Shown one piece after another: positions 34,785-47,047 of a stretch of 64,000 bases of DNA. Source of the stretch: Calliopum simillimum (lineage: Eukaryota > Arthropoda > Insecta > Diptera > Lauxaniidae); contig OX638368.1 in NCBI GenBank assembly GCA_951812925.1, positions 160,070,492 through 160,134,491 on the forward strand, written 5' to 3'. The position numbers and the translations under genes were made by a program. The notes under the pieces are model-generated. The model saw only the letters and a program-made list of their open reading frames with translations. It was not told the origin of the DNA and searched no databases. Positions within the stretch are counted from its first letter, which is position 1, and the number at the start of each line of letters is the position of its first letter.

Positions 34785-35317
34785 GTAAAAATTATAGGAA
34801 AATGGCCCGACGCCATAATTTTATCCTGTCGAGTCTAATATAACAGCACTTGGAAAACGATCTCTGATCAGTTAACAATCTGGAGCTGAATCGCCGCATC
34901 CGTGAACGAACAACTCGTGACGTAAAATCATATATTTAGTAATATAAAATACATGTGAAACACGTGATTTTGTTGTACGTTCACTGATGCGTCGATTCGA
35001 CCCCTGATCTAAAGATTTCGATGTTTTAAGTACATAGAATCCACGAAGTATACTTTTCAATTTAAACAAAAATTTCAAATGTTGCTCAATTCATTCCATA
35101 CGTTTTTGTGTACATTTACAGAGGGTATAAATGAATGTAGAGTTCTAAGTATTTACTCAATTCGTTTAACTAGTCAAGAATTTACATACAAAATGTTGAT
35201 GTTAAAATATCTAAAAATTCATAAAACAAAAAGGCAAATATCTAACGAAAATATCGTCATACTTATTCACATAAAAATTTCACAAATTCTTGTTGATAAA
35301 GAAGCTTGTGACCCATG

Positions 35318-35620
35318 CACAGTACCCTACACCCAGAGTATGTTATATTCGCTTTGTCCTTCCGTTTGTGATGCAGAGAAATAATTGGAAGTAATATTAA
35401 ATGCATTTTTTACGGTAAAGCAACCAAAATACACACAAATACTAAAAACACCTAACGCATGCTACTTACAACACTTGACTGACTTCTAACAAGAGTACTT
35501 GTTCCCTCTCACACAAGCAAAATTATCAAAATAATATACCGAAAGCTTTATAACAATATAAATATGTACCCTACACTGTAGTATTTTACCACTTTTGATT
35601 ATATGGGAGATCTCACACCC
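35318..35620. repeat. Rearranged fragments of the TACCCTACACC repeat
   Basis: ACCCTACACCCAGAGTATG at 35324 matches the start of the repeat at about 44896. A fragment in opposite orientation at about 35567-35612 (TACCCTACACTGTAGTATTT) matches the end of the 141 bp arrays. Both lie in Fer intron 1. Confidence 0.55.
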
Positions 35621-35626
35621 CACAGT

Positions 35627-35762
35627 CAGTGGCGGATCCAGCATTGTCAAGAGAGAGGCCCGATTGACTACATTTCTAGATAATAACAGAATGCTTTTTA
35701 AAATCTTGGTTTGAGAGGGAGGGCCGATCGCCCCCATCGCCCCGCCATTGGATCCGCCACTG
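35627..35762. mobile_element. 136 bp hAT-type MITE with 8 bp duplication
   Basis: The ends CAGTGGCGGATCCAG and TTGGATCCGCCACTG are inverted repeats typical of hAT termini. The flanking octamers CCCACAGT (35619-35626) and CCTACAGT (35763-35770) match at 7 of 8 positions. The small size and absence of coding make it non-autonomous. Confidence 0.85.
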
Positions 35763-35770
35763 CCTACAGT

Positions 35771-37258
35771 GGGAGGGTTTGTATGGAATGGCGGTTATAA
35801 TAAGTCACTTGTTGGTGGATTTTTTATAGACAAATGGAAAATTTCTGTAATCTCTCCTATTTTCAAATCTGGAAATAAAAATAATATAGAAAATTATAAA
35901 CCAATTTCAAAGCTCACCAATAGCTCTAAGCTTTTCGAGAAAATTGTTAAGGATAAGGTTCTCTTTGCCATAAAAAATATAGTCTGTCCGTATCAACATG
36001 GTTTCTTTCCTGATAGCTCTACTCTTACAAATCTCTGTACTTTTACAAGATATAATATTAATTCATTTGAAAGTGGTGATCAAGTGGGTGTCATCTATTC
36101 CGATATTTCGAAAGCTATTGACAAAGTGTCACATTGTCTATTAATTTCTAAATTATCGAATTTAGGTTTTCATTTCTATCTTGGCTAAAATCTTCCCTAT
36201 CAAATAGGTTCTCCTTTGTAGCCATCGATGATGTAAGGCCACAATCATTCTTAATAACTTCCGGAGTTCCGCAGGGTAGCATACTTGGTCCACTGTTATT
36301 CATCCTTTATATTAATGATGTGTCATCGTGTTTTCTGTGGTACGTTTTTCATTATATGCTGATGATTTAAAAATTTATTATAAAGTAAGCAATTCTTCTG
36401 ATTGTTGTACTCTCCAAAATTAATTAAATAATGTTGTTACTTGGTTCAATAACAACTGCTTGACATTGAATTTACGAAAATGCTTTTGTATGACTTTCTA
36501 AACTAAATAGTCCTCTGCTACATTCATATAGTGTTGATGGTGTGCCTCTAACCCGTGATCTTGGTATTTTCTTTGAATCTCGTTTAAACTTTACGATTCA
36601 CGTCAATCATATTTTGCCTAAGGCCTATTCTCTTTTACCTTTTATTAAAAGAAACAGCGCTGCTTTTGTTGATGCCTATACGAGAAAACTTCTCTATACC
36701 TCATTTTTAAGGTCCACCGTATTCTAAGGTTCATTTATTTGGAATCCTTACTATGGGGTACATATTACGCGCCTTGAGCGAGTTCAACGAAAATTTGTTA
36801 AGTTCGCACTACACTCACTGGATTTTAAAGAGCCTTTACCGTCATACAATGCTCGTTGTTTGCTCATACACTTGAGAGACTTGAAAATCGGCGTCTTGTT
36901 CATAGTATTATGTTTATTTATTATGTAATCAGTGGTTTTATTGATTGTTCAGAGATCCTTCAGCTGATTGGCTTTAATATTCTTTCTAGGAGTTTGCGAT
37001 CCTCGGATTATTTTTATATCAAGTGTCACAGGTCGAACTATGCCATTAATGAGCCAATTAATTGAAATCTTTTATTGCTCAATAGGTTATACAAGGATAA
37101 TTCAATTGATTTTTGCTCAACTTAAAACTATACTGCTTAGGCTCTTACATTAGTTTATTTTTGTATTTGAGTTATTTTATTTAGTTATATATTTAAGGTT
37201 CACTGTTCTAGTTTTTAAGGGTTATTATTATCCAAAGAATCAAATAAATAAATAAATA
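35771..37258 (+). pseudogene. Truncated LINE reverse transcriptase remnant
   Basis: Pieces of a non-LTR reverse transcriptase in several frames: KWKISVISPIFKSGNKNNIE, YKPISKLTNSSKLFEKIV, GVIYSDISKAIDKVSH, GVPQGSILGPLLFILYINDV and, in another frame, LYADDLKIYYK. A C-terminal part with TRLERVQRKFVKFAL ends in an ATAA-rich tail (37240-37258), a usual LINE 3' end. The 5' end is truncated at the hAT MITE. Several frameshifts and stops make it dead. It resembles the jockey-like group more than the LINE at 15643. Confidence 0.8.
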
Positions 37259-37266
37259 AATATATA

Positions 37267-37373
37267 GGGGGTTATCGTGAATCAAAATTCCCGAGGAATT
37301 TTCTTAAACTTCAATAGAGAATGCACTGCAGTTTGAGAAAACTCCCCGGGAATATTTATTCACGATAACCCCC
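37267..37373. mobile_element. 107 bp MITE with GGGGGTTATCGTGAAT ends
   Basis: GGGGGTTATCGTGAATCAAA at the left is complementary to TTATTCACGATAACCCCC at the right. Pairing continues through ATTCCCGAGG against CCCCGGGAAT and TTTTCTTAAAC against GTTTGAGAAAA. Half copies lie at 5588-5647 and probably near 59930-59995. Confidence 0.75.
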
Positions 37374-37539
37374 ATAGTAATAATAGAGCTAGGCTCTTGA
37401 AAGTTAGGGCGTGGTCGAAATTTTTTTCAAAATGGGTATCGACTTCCATCAACTTGAGCACGATAATTTCAAAAATTTTATACGTGTTGTCGTAGATGGT
37501 TTCACATCTAACGACCATTAATCCAATCCACTTTTTTGC

Positions 37540-37985
37540 AGATTACAGCAAAATGTGCCATTCATATTACTGCAAAAAGCGTCCAGACTCTTAAGAAAGA
37601 GATTAAGAGAAAAAGGCGGTATATGAATGAGACACTCACAAATGACCTCAAAACAATATTCGAGTGGGATCGGGCTAATCGGGTCGAATTCAACATTAGC
37701 AAGACCCAATGCTGTTTGTTGTCTCACGGACAAATGGATTGTAACCCCTCCACTCCTCAATATGGCCGGCGTTGACATTTTCAAATCAGCAACTTTTGGA
37801 CAGATTATGTATTCCGTGTGTCGAAAGACGCGGCCAAGTTCTTAGGTTATCTAAAACGTCACTTTTGTTGATCTTTGGACTGTCTATTTCGCCTATATAA
37901 GACCTAAGCTAGAATACAATTTGCAAATCTGGAACGGCTCCAAAAACTACTTTAGAGCTGCTATAAAACATGTACAAAAGGGATC
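37540..37985 (+). pseudogene. Second LINE reverse transcriptase C-terminal fragment
   Basis: Readable blocks are WDRANRVEFNISKTQCCLLS, then (other frame) NMAGVDIF, SKDAAKFLGYLKRH and YIRPKLEYNLQIWNGS. These are typical of the RT thumb region of arthropod LINEs, with at least three frame disruptions. It has no ends and lies in Fer intron 1. Confidence 0.75.
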
Positions 37986-38537
37986 ATATTCCGATTTTCA
38001 GTGACAATTAGAAAGATTTGTTCTCCCATAAAAATTTTAATTTTGATTGATTTTTATTTTTCGATTTTAAACTATTGCGTCAGCAATAAATGAATGGAAC
38101 TACTAAAATTCCAAACAAAAGCCGCAATTTGAGAAAAATACCCATAGCAATGCGATTGCACTGTGACGCGCATTGATATGGACATTTGCTTACTCATTAT
38201 TTTATTTATAAAATGTGTAAACGAAGATATTTCTACAAGAAAAATGGAGAGCAATAAAAAGATAAACATGAGGTGATATCGTTATAAATATTATTTTTAT
38301 ATTCCTATACATGTGGTAGTTATATGGCTTTTTTCAAACCTCAATGTCAATAAAATGACTTTCTATATGCAATCCCAGTCTGCCTTTGACCATAAGTATT
38401 ATCTTTATCCAATTTCTAACAATATCCGTTTGGCTGTAAACATAATTTAAACAAACAGATGGACAAACAAGTCCAATCTGGCTTCAACAAAAAAATTTGA
38501 AAAAGTTTTTCTAAACGATTAACGATTATCCAACATA

Positions 38538-39230
38538 AAATCGTCGGGTTAAAACTACAACTACTTAGATAGATATCTTTATTTTTCATGATTTGAGAAA
38601 GAAGTTTTGAGTTTTTTGGAATTCGTTTTTTGTATGGGATTTTGAAGTTTTCTGCTTTTTACTTTTAATATAAAATTGGATGGGGACTATATTTTATAAG
38701 ACCGACTAGACTGGGGCGTAGAGCAGTTTTTTTCACATGTTTTTCTTCGCTTTATTTGACACTAGCTATTACCCGGTGCGCGTTGCCTCACTTTTGTTCC
38801 GGTACCTTTTACATACATATGTACCAAACAGTATTCATCTGCGTTAATTTCATAGCCATGATGAATTTTATCCAGTGTGTGGTGTGACCAATTTTTCCAG
38901 TTCATGCTATTTTTACCGGTGCCCTTTGTGTGTATGTATGTATCCTCCTTTAACTCCTAGGAGGAGCATCGGGCCAATATGAAACGTCTCCGTTTGTTGC
39001 GATACCGGTGCCCTTTCGATGACGGTGCCCTTTACTATATAACAAATTTCTTAGAATAGTTTTTGCGATATGTCAAATTTTGCTTCTTCGGTGCGTGGCA
39101 CCACCCATTTTTCTAGCCTATAACTTTCTGCTGATCTAAACTAACATACTTTGAAAATTTTATCGAAATCGGTCAAGTGGTTTTCGAGTCTGTAAATAAA
39201 CAAACACACACTTAATTTTATATCCGATTT
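38538..39230. repeat. MITE remnant followed by an ACTAGCT..CCCGG repeat
   Basis: 38538-38760 begins ATCGTCGGGTTAAAACTACA and matches one end and much of the interior of the MITE at 10863-11104. From about 38763 the sequence ACTAGCTATTACCCGGTGCG and the ending GGTCAAGTGGTTTTCGAGTC then AAACAAACACACAC match a dispersed insect repeat type, also seen at 33317 and 57003. Confidence 0.55.
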
Positions 39231-40394
39231 TTTAGAAAATTGGTGAAAAGTTAGTACTTGACATTCATATATTTAATTTGGCAAAATGTTTTTCCGTAAT
39301 TTCGAAAATTTCCAAGATGACGACCATAGGAAGTTCGATCCAACTTTTTTATACTCACATATTTGAAAATTCATAGCTCCTCTGGTTTTTATTCGATTTA
39401 ATGAAATTTTTAGTGTTCAAAAAAATACCAGCTTTTTAAAAAAATTATATTGAAAAAAAAAAATCTATTTTAGGCAAAAAAAGCTTTTTTCTTTTGTAAA
39501 TCCATTTGAGGACTAAGAGCCCCCTTTTTATTTGCTTTAAAATATTTTTATTTAAAAGTAAATTTTATCACACTTCTTTTGCGATTCTCAAAATCTTTCA
39601 AGTTATGATGTTAATGTTGTGTTTATCAAGAGTCGTTGGTGCACGTGCGCAGGGATGATATTAATTTCATTTCTAAATTTCAGTTATTAATCAAAAATTT
39701 TAAAACACAAATAATAAAAAAAGATTAAAAAGTATTATGGCTTAAAATTAAATAAATAAAAGTTAATAGCAAAAGATTTCAATCATAAAATTTAAAACAA
39801 AAGTGGCCGGAGGTAAATTTGGTCATGTCCGAAGTATATTTTCCACATTTTCCCATCGATTGGTCCAATTAAATTTTTTTTACAAAAATGGGCCCTAAAT
39901 GGTAACTCAGAGGGGTCGGAGACAAAGTTTTTTAAACTTTTATTTCAAAAAGCTTAAACTTTTTAAAAACTTTTATCTAGGTGATTGAAAAGTTTTTAGT
40001 CTAAATAAACTTAAAAGCAACTTTTAAAAAAGTTTATTTCAGGGTCTGATTAAAAATAACGTTTGACAAAGTTAAAACTTTAGTACAACAATTTTATAGC
40101 TTATTGAAATAACTTTCATATAACACTAAAATTTTGAATATTGATCGAAGCGTTTCCAACTTATACCGTTTCTACTAAAATTACTATTCACTTAATTTTT
40201 TTTTTTTGTGAACTTTTTTCTAAATACAAACTTTTTATTTGAAAATCCACTAAAATGATTAAAAAATCATTTTTTGATTAAAAAAGCAAAACATCACCTT
40301 TTCACAAATTGTATCCAGATGCAATTGGCATCGCTTGTTTATCTTTTTTTTTTTTTCTTAATTTAGGTGTCAAAATCCTATGGGAAATGGAAAA
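39231..40394. other. Intronic non-coding stretch, no gene seen
   Basis: AT-rich intron sequence with poly-A/T runs. No domain, repeat boundary or coding frame is supported. Confidence 0.5.
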
Positions 40395-40645
40395 ATATGG
40401 GCATTTCTCAGAAACTTTTAACCTATAGTTGTCGTCTAGTTTTGATGTCAAACACGTGTCATGTCAAACACCTTAGATGCATTTAATTCAAATAGTAATG
40501 ATTTTTTGTGAATATTGGCCCGCGGACATATTGTTCAAACATTCACAAAAAATTCACAAAAAATCATTAAATCATTAAATCATTAAATGCATCTAAGGTG
40601 TTTGACATGACACGTGTTTGAAAAGTTTCTGAGAAATGCCCATAT
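40395..40645. mobile_element. 251 bp hairpin MITE
   Basis: The ends ATATGGGCATTTCTCAGAAA and TTTCTGAGAAATGCCCATAT pair exactly. Inner arms CAAACACGTGTCATGTCAAA and AATGATTTTTTGTGAAT also pair with their complements. The left arm carries an extra segment of about 28 bases. Confidence 0.8.
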
Positions 40646-40734
40646 GTCAGCAATATTGGCAAAACAGCATTGCCATATGCTTTTTGGTGCAAAATGTCTA
40701 CGGTCTTGGAAAAAGTCAGAGTCGCAAACTGGTT

Positions 40735-42116
40735 CACGGTGTGCCTTAACCCTTTCTAAATCGGACGTCGTAGCACATCAAATTTTTTTCCAGATTCTGC
40801 TTACTTATCGTTCAAATGATGTATAAAAAAATTTTCACTCGTGACTCCTCGACTAAATTTTGAGATAATCGCTTTTCCAATTGGGGCATTTTCCCATACA
40901 AAAAGAAAAAAAAAAATTTTTTAACTACATTAAACAAAAATTAAAATAATCACAATCGATGTGTTTTGCGATGCTAAACGTGAATCCAACCTCAGAATTG
41001 CTCTATCGTGTATAGTTTATGAGATATTGTAACCTAAAAACCAAAAAAAGTCGTTTTTTGGCATTTTTTGAAGCTATATAACTATGTAACATATCATTTA
41101 TTCGTCAAATGTGGCTTAAATTCTTGATAGTCCCAATCTTTTCCTTTAAAATCTAATTTAAATTATATTTAAATTTTCATGCTTCTAAGAGATATCTTAG
41201 ACCGAAATATTGTCAAAACGGGTTTTTTGCAATTTTGTGTCCTTAGATTAGGATATCTTTGAGGAAAAAAAGATATCAACATAATTTAAATTAGGTTTTA
41301 AAAGCAAAGATTAGGACTTTAAAGTTGCTTACCAGATTTAACGAAACTAAAATTTCTTTCACATTTTAAACATGTTCAACGAACCGACTACTTCAAAATT
41401 CAGCCGTATGCCATACACGTAACAACAACACTCGGGTTGTCAAACGGCTGAATTTAGAAGTAGTCGGTTCGTTGAACATGTTTAAAATGTGAAAGAAATT
41501 TTAATTTCGTTAAATCTGGTGAGCAACTTTAAAGTCCTAATCTTTGCCTTTAAAACCTAATTTAAATTATGTTGATATCTTTTTTTCCTCAAAGATATCC
41601 TAATCTAAAGAAACAAAATTGCAAAAAACCCGTTTTGACAATATTTCGGTCTACAATGTCTCTTAGAAGCATGAAGATATGAATATAATTTAAATTAGGA
41701 TTTAAAGGAAAAGATTGGGACTTTCAAGTATTTAAGCCATATTTGACGAATAAATGATATGTTACATAGTTATATAGCTTCAAAAAATGCCAAAAAACGA
41801 CTTTTTTTGTTCTTTAGGTTACAATATCTCATAAACTATACACGACAGAGCAATTCTGAGGTTGGATTCACATTTAGCATCGCAAACCACATCGATTGTA
41901 ATTATTTTAATTTCTGTTTAATGTAGTTAAAAAAGTTTTTTTTTTATTTTTGTATGGGAAAATACCCCAATTGAAAAAGCGATTATCTCAAAATTTACTC
42001 GAGGAGTCACGAGTAAAAATTTTTTTATACATCATTTGAACGATAAGTAAGCAGAATCTGGAAAAAAATTTGATGTGCTACGACGTCCGATTTAGAACGG
42101 GTTAAGGCACACCGTG
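40735..42116. repeat. 1.4 kb foldback element with CACGGTG ends
   Basis: The arms 40735-41406 and 41445-42116 (672 bp each) are reverse complements at high identity around a 38-base centre. The ends are CACGGTGTGCCTTAACCC and GGGTTAAGGCACACCGTG. The arms share GAGATATTGTAACC-type and GAAGCTATATAACTA sequence with the loop of the foldback at 22023-22725. There is no coding; open frames mirror each other. Confidence 0.85.
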
Positions 42117-42340
42117 GGTTATTTTTTAAAATGTCAACGGTATTAAAATAAAAAAAAAACATCCCTGCAGGAAGGGGAGTTACCATTCATAAAATATTCG
42201 CTTCTTCTAGTGCTCAATCTCTGAGAGGGAGTATATTCGCGAGAATGGAAACTCCCTTCAGATTTACGAATATTCCTAGTATGCGTAAGAAATTCTTATA
42301 AAAGTAGCTATGCACAGAGAAAAGAAAACGAAACCATACA

Positions 42341-42568
42341 TTAATAGCCTTATCATGTATGACGAACGAATAAAGTGACTGATTTTCACTCATTAATATC
42401 AACTTATTAAAACTTTTTATTAAGAACTTATTATTACCTAAGCGTTAGTTTTAGTTAAAAGAATAAAGTTTGTAACCATAAACTTAAAATCATCGTTTAA
42501 CTTGGAGGATATAAGCAGTTGAAAATCAGTAAAACGATTCGTTCGTCATACATGATAAGGCTATTAAT
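42341..42568. mobile_element. 228 bp MITE
   Basis: TAATAGCCTTATCATGTATG then ACGAACGAA at the left pairs with TTCGTTCGTCATACATGATA then AGGCTATTA at the right, followed by CTGATTTTCA against TGAAAATCAG. It is non-coding. Confidence 0.75.
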
Positions 42569-42774
42569 TTTTTTTTTTATATTTCCTTTTTAAAATTGGG
42601 ATATTATGAGTAGGACTCGAAACTATCTAAATATTGTACACAATGTTTTTGTATGGTTCTTCCGTTTGATGAAAGTTTGGGTGATTCCGAAATTAGCTGT
42701 TCTTTTTCCAAAGTCTTCGAAATGCTAAAAAAGATTTTATTTATTAGTAATGGTTGAAAATTTTAATGAAGGTT

Positions 42775-43695
42775 GTAGGGGAGACTGGGGCACATTTGAC
42801 ACTAAATTTTCAAGGACCTGTATCTTTGAAAATAATTGCACGATCTTAATACTCTTTGCTGTTTCTAGAACATTGTTTATTTAGGACTAAAACTAAGAAA
42901 AATTTTTTTTTTTAAAAACTGCATTAAGAGTCTTTTTTTAAACTTTTTCAAAAAAGTCATTTTGTCAAATTTGCCTCGTAACAGGGGCACATTTGACACT
43001 CACAAAAATAGCACAAAAACATTAAATAAAATTTTAATATATATATTTTTTTCATATAAATACAAATAATAAGTATGTATGTATTAACGAAGACTTATTA
43101 TTATTATTATTTATATAAAGGTGTGAGAAGTCGATGTCAAATACGTATTTAGTGTATGAACGTGAAATTGAGGCTGGATTTGTTGAAGTTGGTAGCTTAA
43201 ACTCAATTGACCTCCTCAAAGTCCACTTCCGGTTTAATAAAAACCCAATTTAATTTAAAATACACAAACACATATGTATGGATGAATGTCAAATGTGCTC
43301 CATCGGCAAAAGTCAAATGTGCCCCAGAATCTCTTAAAGAATTAAAAACATTTTAAAATTCAAACTATTTGACCTTGATAAAAACCACTTTTATTCTATT
43401 AATTATAAAGGTTAGTGCTACCAAATTTGCATACTTCCTTTTAAAAAACAATACATCTTTATTTGCAAAACCCTTAGAACAAGATGCAGAAAATTACAAA
43501 AAAAAACACAAAAAGTTAAAAAAGCGTATTAGAGCGGGAGGAGTTTGAAAGAGAACTCCCAAAGTTCATTACGTTGCTTTCACTCTAATAAGTTATGATT
43601 CTGCATTTCTAGTTTTTGGTTCGAAACGCGTGTTCAACCCGAAAATGGCAAAGTCAAATGTGCCCCGGTGTCAAATGTACCCCAGCTTACCCTAC
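42775..43695. mobile_element. Non-coding element with iterated GGGGCACATTTGACAC motif
   Basis: The ends GTAGGGGAGACTGGGGCACA then TTTGACAC and the complement of GTGTCAAATGTACCCCAGCT then TACCCTAC form imperfect 28 bp inverted repeats. The motif recurs inside, facing inward from each end: forward at 42984 and reverse at about 43288, 43311 and 43651. There is no transposase frame. Repeated inward motifs suggest transposase-binding sites. Confidence 0.7.
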
Positions 43696-43699
43696 CTTC

Positions 43700-44427
43700 T
43701 GTACCATGTTTCTGTAACTTCCCAAGATGCGGAAGAAGATCCGTGTATTATATTGGTTTCTTGCTCACATTCTACGCTACTATCATTCGATGGATTCTCT
43801 AATAAAACTTCCGAAGGATTTGTCGGAAAAATATATTCCAGCGTTTGTTTTTAGAATTTTCCTTCGTTTTTGTGATTTCTATTTCAGAAACCATTTCTTC
43901 GTAGTCTGTATAGCTTTAATAAATATTTAGGCACCTCTGGTCGTGGATCTATGGCATAGCTATCATGATGTATAAATGCGATTTGGTTTTAGTTTTTCGC
44001 CAAAAGTTGTAAATCTTTAGCTCATAAAGAAATCCATGTTTTTGCCTTGTTTTTTTTCCGTCACTTCTAGCTTATCCCTAATTTTCAAAATATAAATTTG
44101 CGTCTTTCAGATATACTAAATAAAACGAAATTATAATCAAATGTTACAATAAAATAATAAAAAAATTATAAAAAGTTACCTTTTCATCCGTTCAAAAGAA
44201 AAGCTCTTCTGAACAATAAAAATTTTTGCATCATTCTTATTGGGCTCAATGTGTTCATATTTTCCGAGTATTAAAAAAACTGCAACCTCTATGCCACCTA
44301 CTTTAACGCGTTTTCGCAAACGTTCAGTCAAATTGTATATAAAGTTTTCGTAGCCGAGTTTAGGCACATTTACGATTAAAATATGATCAGGATTTAAACT
44401 AAAATGCGTATAGAAGAAAACCATCAC
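43700..44427 (-). pseudogene. Decayed protein-coding remnant of unknown family
   Basis: A frame from 44427 to 44176 (with NPDHILIVNVPKLGYENFIY and GGIEVAVFLILGKYEH) ends KR|GTAAC, a possible donor. Further down the same strand one frame reads, with stops, AFIHHDSYAIDPRPEVPKYL, LLKLYRLRRNGF and NPSEVLLENPSNDSSVECE. The amino-acid usage looks like real coding, but three or more stops interrupt it. I do not recognise the family; an old transposase is possible. Confidence 0.35.
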
Positions 44428-47047
44428 ATTATTTAAATATGCTTAAAACAAATACTATTTGAACTGCGGCACAAGCAACTTAGTATTTAATACATTAATT
44501 TTCTTATGACTACATTTTTATGGAAACAATTTTCTTGTGCAGGCAAATTTGGTAAAAATATCTTATATTATTGAACAAGCACCAATTTTGATCCGACATA
44601 ACTCATTAATTAAATTTAGAAAAAAAACCAACTATTTAGATTCATGCAGTTTTTGAAAACAGGTCGAAAAACGGTTTTTTGAAAAAAATAAGAAACGATT
44701 AAAAACAAAAAAGGTAAAGTGTCAATGTTGAACTCGAGTCCGGCCTTAGAATCGGTTTATCACGTATTGTTTTTGAAATATCCTACCCTAAATTATGAAA
44801 AATTATCAAAAACACGATTTTTGAGGGTGTAAAGAAGAAGTACGAAATTGTTTTGCTCTTTTTTATTAAATGCATCATTTACTTAGTACTGTTTTTATAC
44901 CCTACACCCAGGGTACATTCATTTCGTCCTTCTGTTTGTAACGCAGAGAACGAGGCGTGGCAGATATAGACAGTGGCGGCGCTAAACCAAATGTAGACGT
45001 CGGCGATACCAGCTTTGCGAGGCATTTTTCATTTCCTAGAAAGTAAACGATAAATAGATTGAGACTAATGTATGAGTATATACACAAGTTTTATTCTTAA
45101 TCAAATGAAACTACAAAACCAATCACAACTTAAAATAAACTAATTTTTCGGCTTACTAAATTTTTTCAAGATTATGTCATAGTTAACATCAGCCGCTATT
45201 TCTGCTTCAATTGACAAAACTGATAATGCAGAAAGTCTCTCTTGCCCCATCGTGCTTCTTAAGTAGGTCTTAATCAGTTTAAACTTCTCTCAACAGTGGC
45301 TGTAACGACTGGAACTGTAAGCATTATCCTAATTGTTATATAAACATTCGGATATACTTCTTTCAAATTATTTTCTTAAATGTACTGGAGAAGTAGTTTT
45401 GCATCGGTAACAGAGTTGAGTGAATTAGATCTTAAAGTCAGGAGTTCTTCATACAGTTCATTAGGTTGTATGTCGCTGTTTTCACCTTCTCGAAGTATTG
45501 TACCTATATCATTACAATGCTTGAGAAGGTCCTCTTTTGTTATAGATTTCAAATAATTGATATCATAAATAAAACCAAATCGTTCATTATATTGTTAAGC
45601 GCTTTCAGTTGGCATTCGGTGTCAACTATGATGGCATCTACCATTGCATTGAAAAAGTTTACTCTATGCTGTGTTTCAGCAGATTATATGGGATCATCTA
45701 TATATTCATAACCGAACTTTTGTTCTTTCTTTTCGATTCTTTTTTCTTTATATTGTGACTCCATTTCGTAACAACTTTTTTCTACAAACAATTGAGCATC
45801 TGCAATCCTGTATTACGGAATTCTTGAATCCAGCTACAAAATGAATGTAATGTGTCAATAGCGACTTTAAAATTTACTTGAACCGATTGAACCGATTGCC
45901 ATAGTTTACTTATATTATTTACACGTAATAAAATCTCATACCACACATGTATTTCAAATTATAAAAATATCGCTTTTACTGCTGCGATTCAACTCTCCCA
46001 TCGTGTTTTAGACAGAGATTTTAAAGTCAATTTTAATTTAGTTTTTACAATATCCCAACGCTTGGTTGACTTTGAAAAGAACACATAGATTTTATTGATA
46101 AAGCCGAAAAATGTTTTGGCTATGTAGAAGATTTAGTTGCATCTATCAAAAGCAAATTTCAACTGTGGCATCCGCATGGCGTGAAGAAAGCTCTTGGATT
46201 AATATTGAGTACATATTCTAGTTCTAACACCTTTATTAATGGCGACCATAGTGGCGCCGTTACCATATCCCTGTCCCCTACAGTTTTGGATATCTAGACC
46301 ATTTCTTTCTAGTTTTTGTACTATCGCATTTGGTAAATACTCCCCCATTGTTTCTGCTACGCTTATAAACTCAACGAAGTGCTTATCTATAGCTCCAGTT
46401 TAAGAATTGCAAAATCTTAATACTATTGACATTTGCTCAACTCGGCTCACATCTCTAGTGCAATCGAGCATGATGGCGTAGTATTTTGCTTGTATAACTC
46501 TGTTTATAATTTCGTCAGTAACGGATTTAGATATTAATAGAATTAATTCATTTTGGATGTCATAGCTCAGATAATGTTGATAAATTTGCTTTTCATTAAT
46601 AAGTTGCAGGTGCTCCCGAAGTGTCAGATCATATTTGGCTAATAATTTGAAAAGGTCTATAAAATTGTCACTGTTTCCGCTATCACTAAAGTTAACCCAT
46701 TAATGCCCAACGAGAACCACACTAGATACGATGCTGAAATTTTCAGGAGTTAGCCTCCTGGACTTAAGCTATGTTTATGAAAAAAAAATTTAACTAAGTC
46801 TTGGTTAAGAACGGCTCAATGACTGGGTACCGTTTGGCACCGCTGGGCATTCATATATGTTACAGTTAATTTTTTTTTTTTATGTAACAAGAAAATTTTC
46901 TGTTTTTAGTAAAAAAATGTTCTTATATGTACTTCAAACGATTAAATTATATATTGTTTAACACTAACTAGTCAAAAGAAAGCTATAAACTTAGATTATG
47001 GCATAATTAAGGAGAAAAGTAGTAGTATGTTCGACTGCATGGATTAA

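Noticed and set aside
34785..34843. Extension of Fer exon 1 to the stop at 34841
   Set aside because: The family sequence continues exactly at 56534 after a GTAAAA donor at 34785; the extension is intron read-through.
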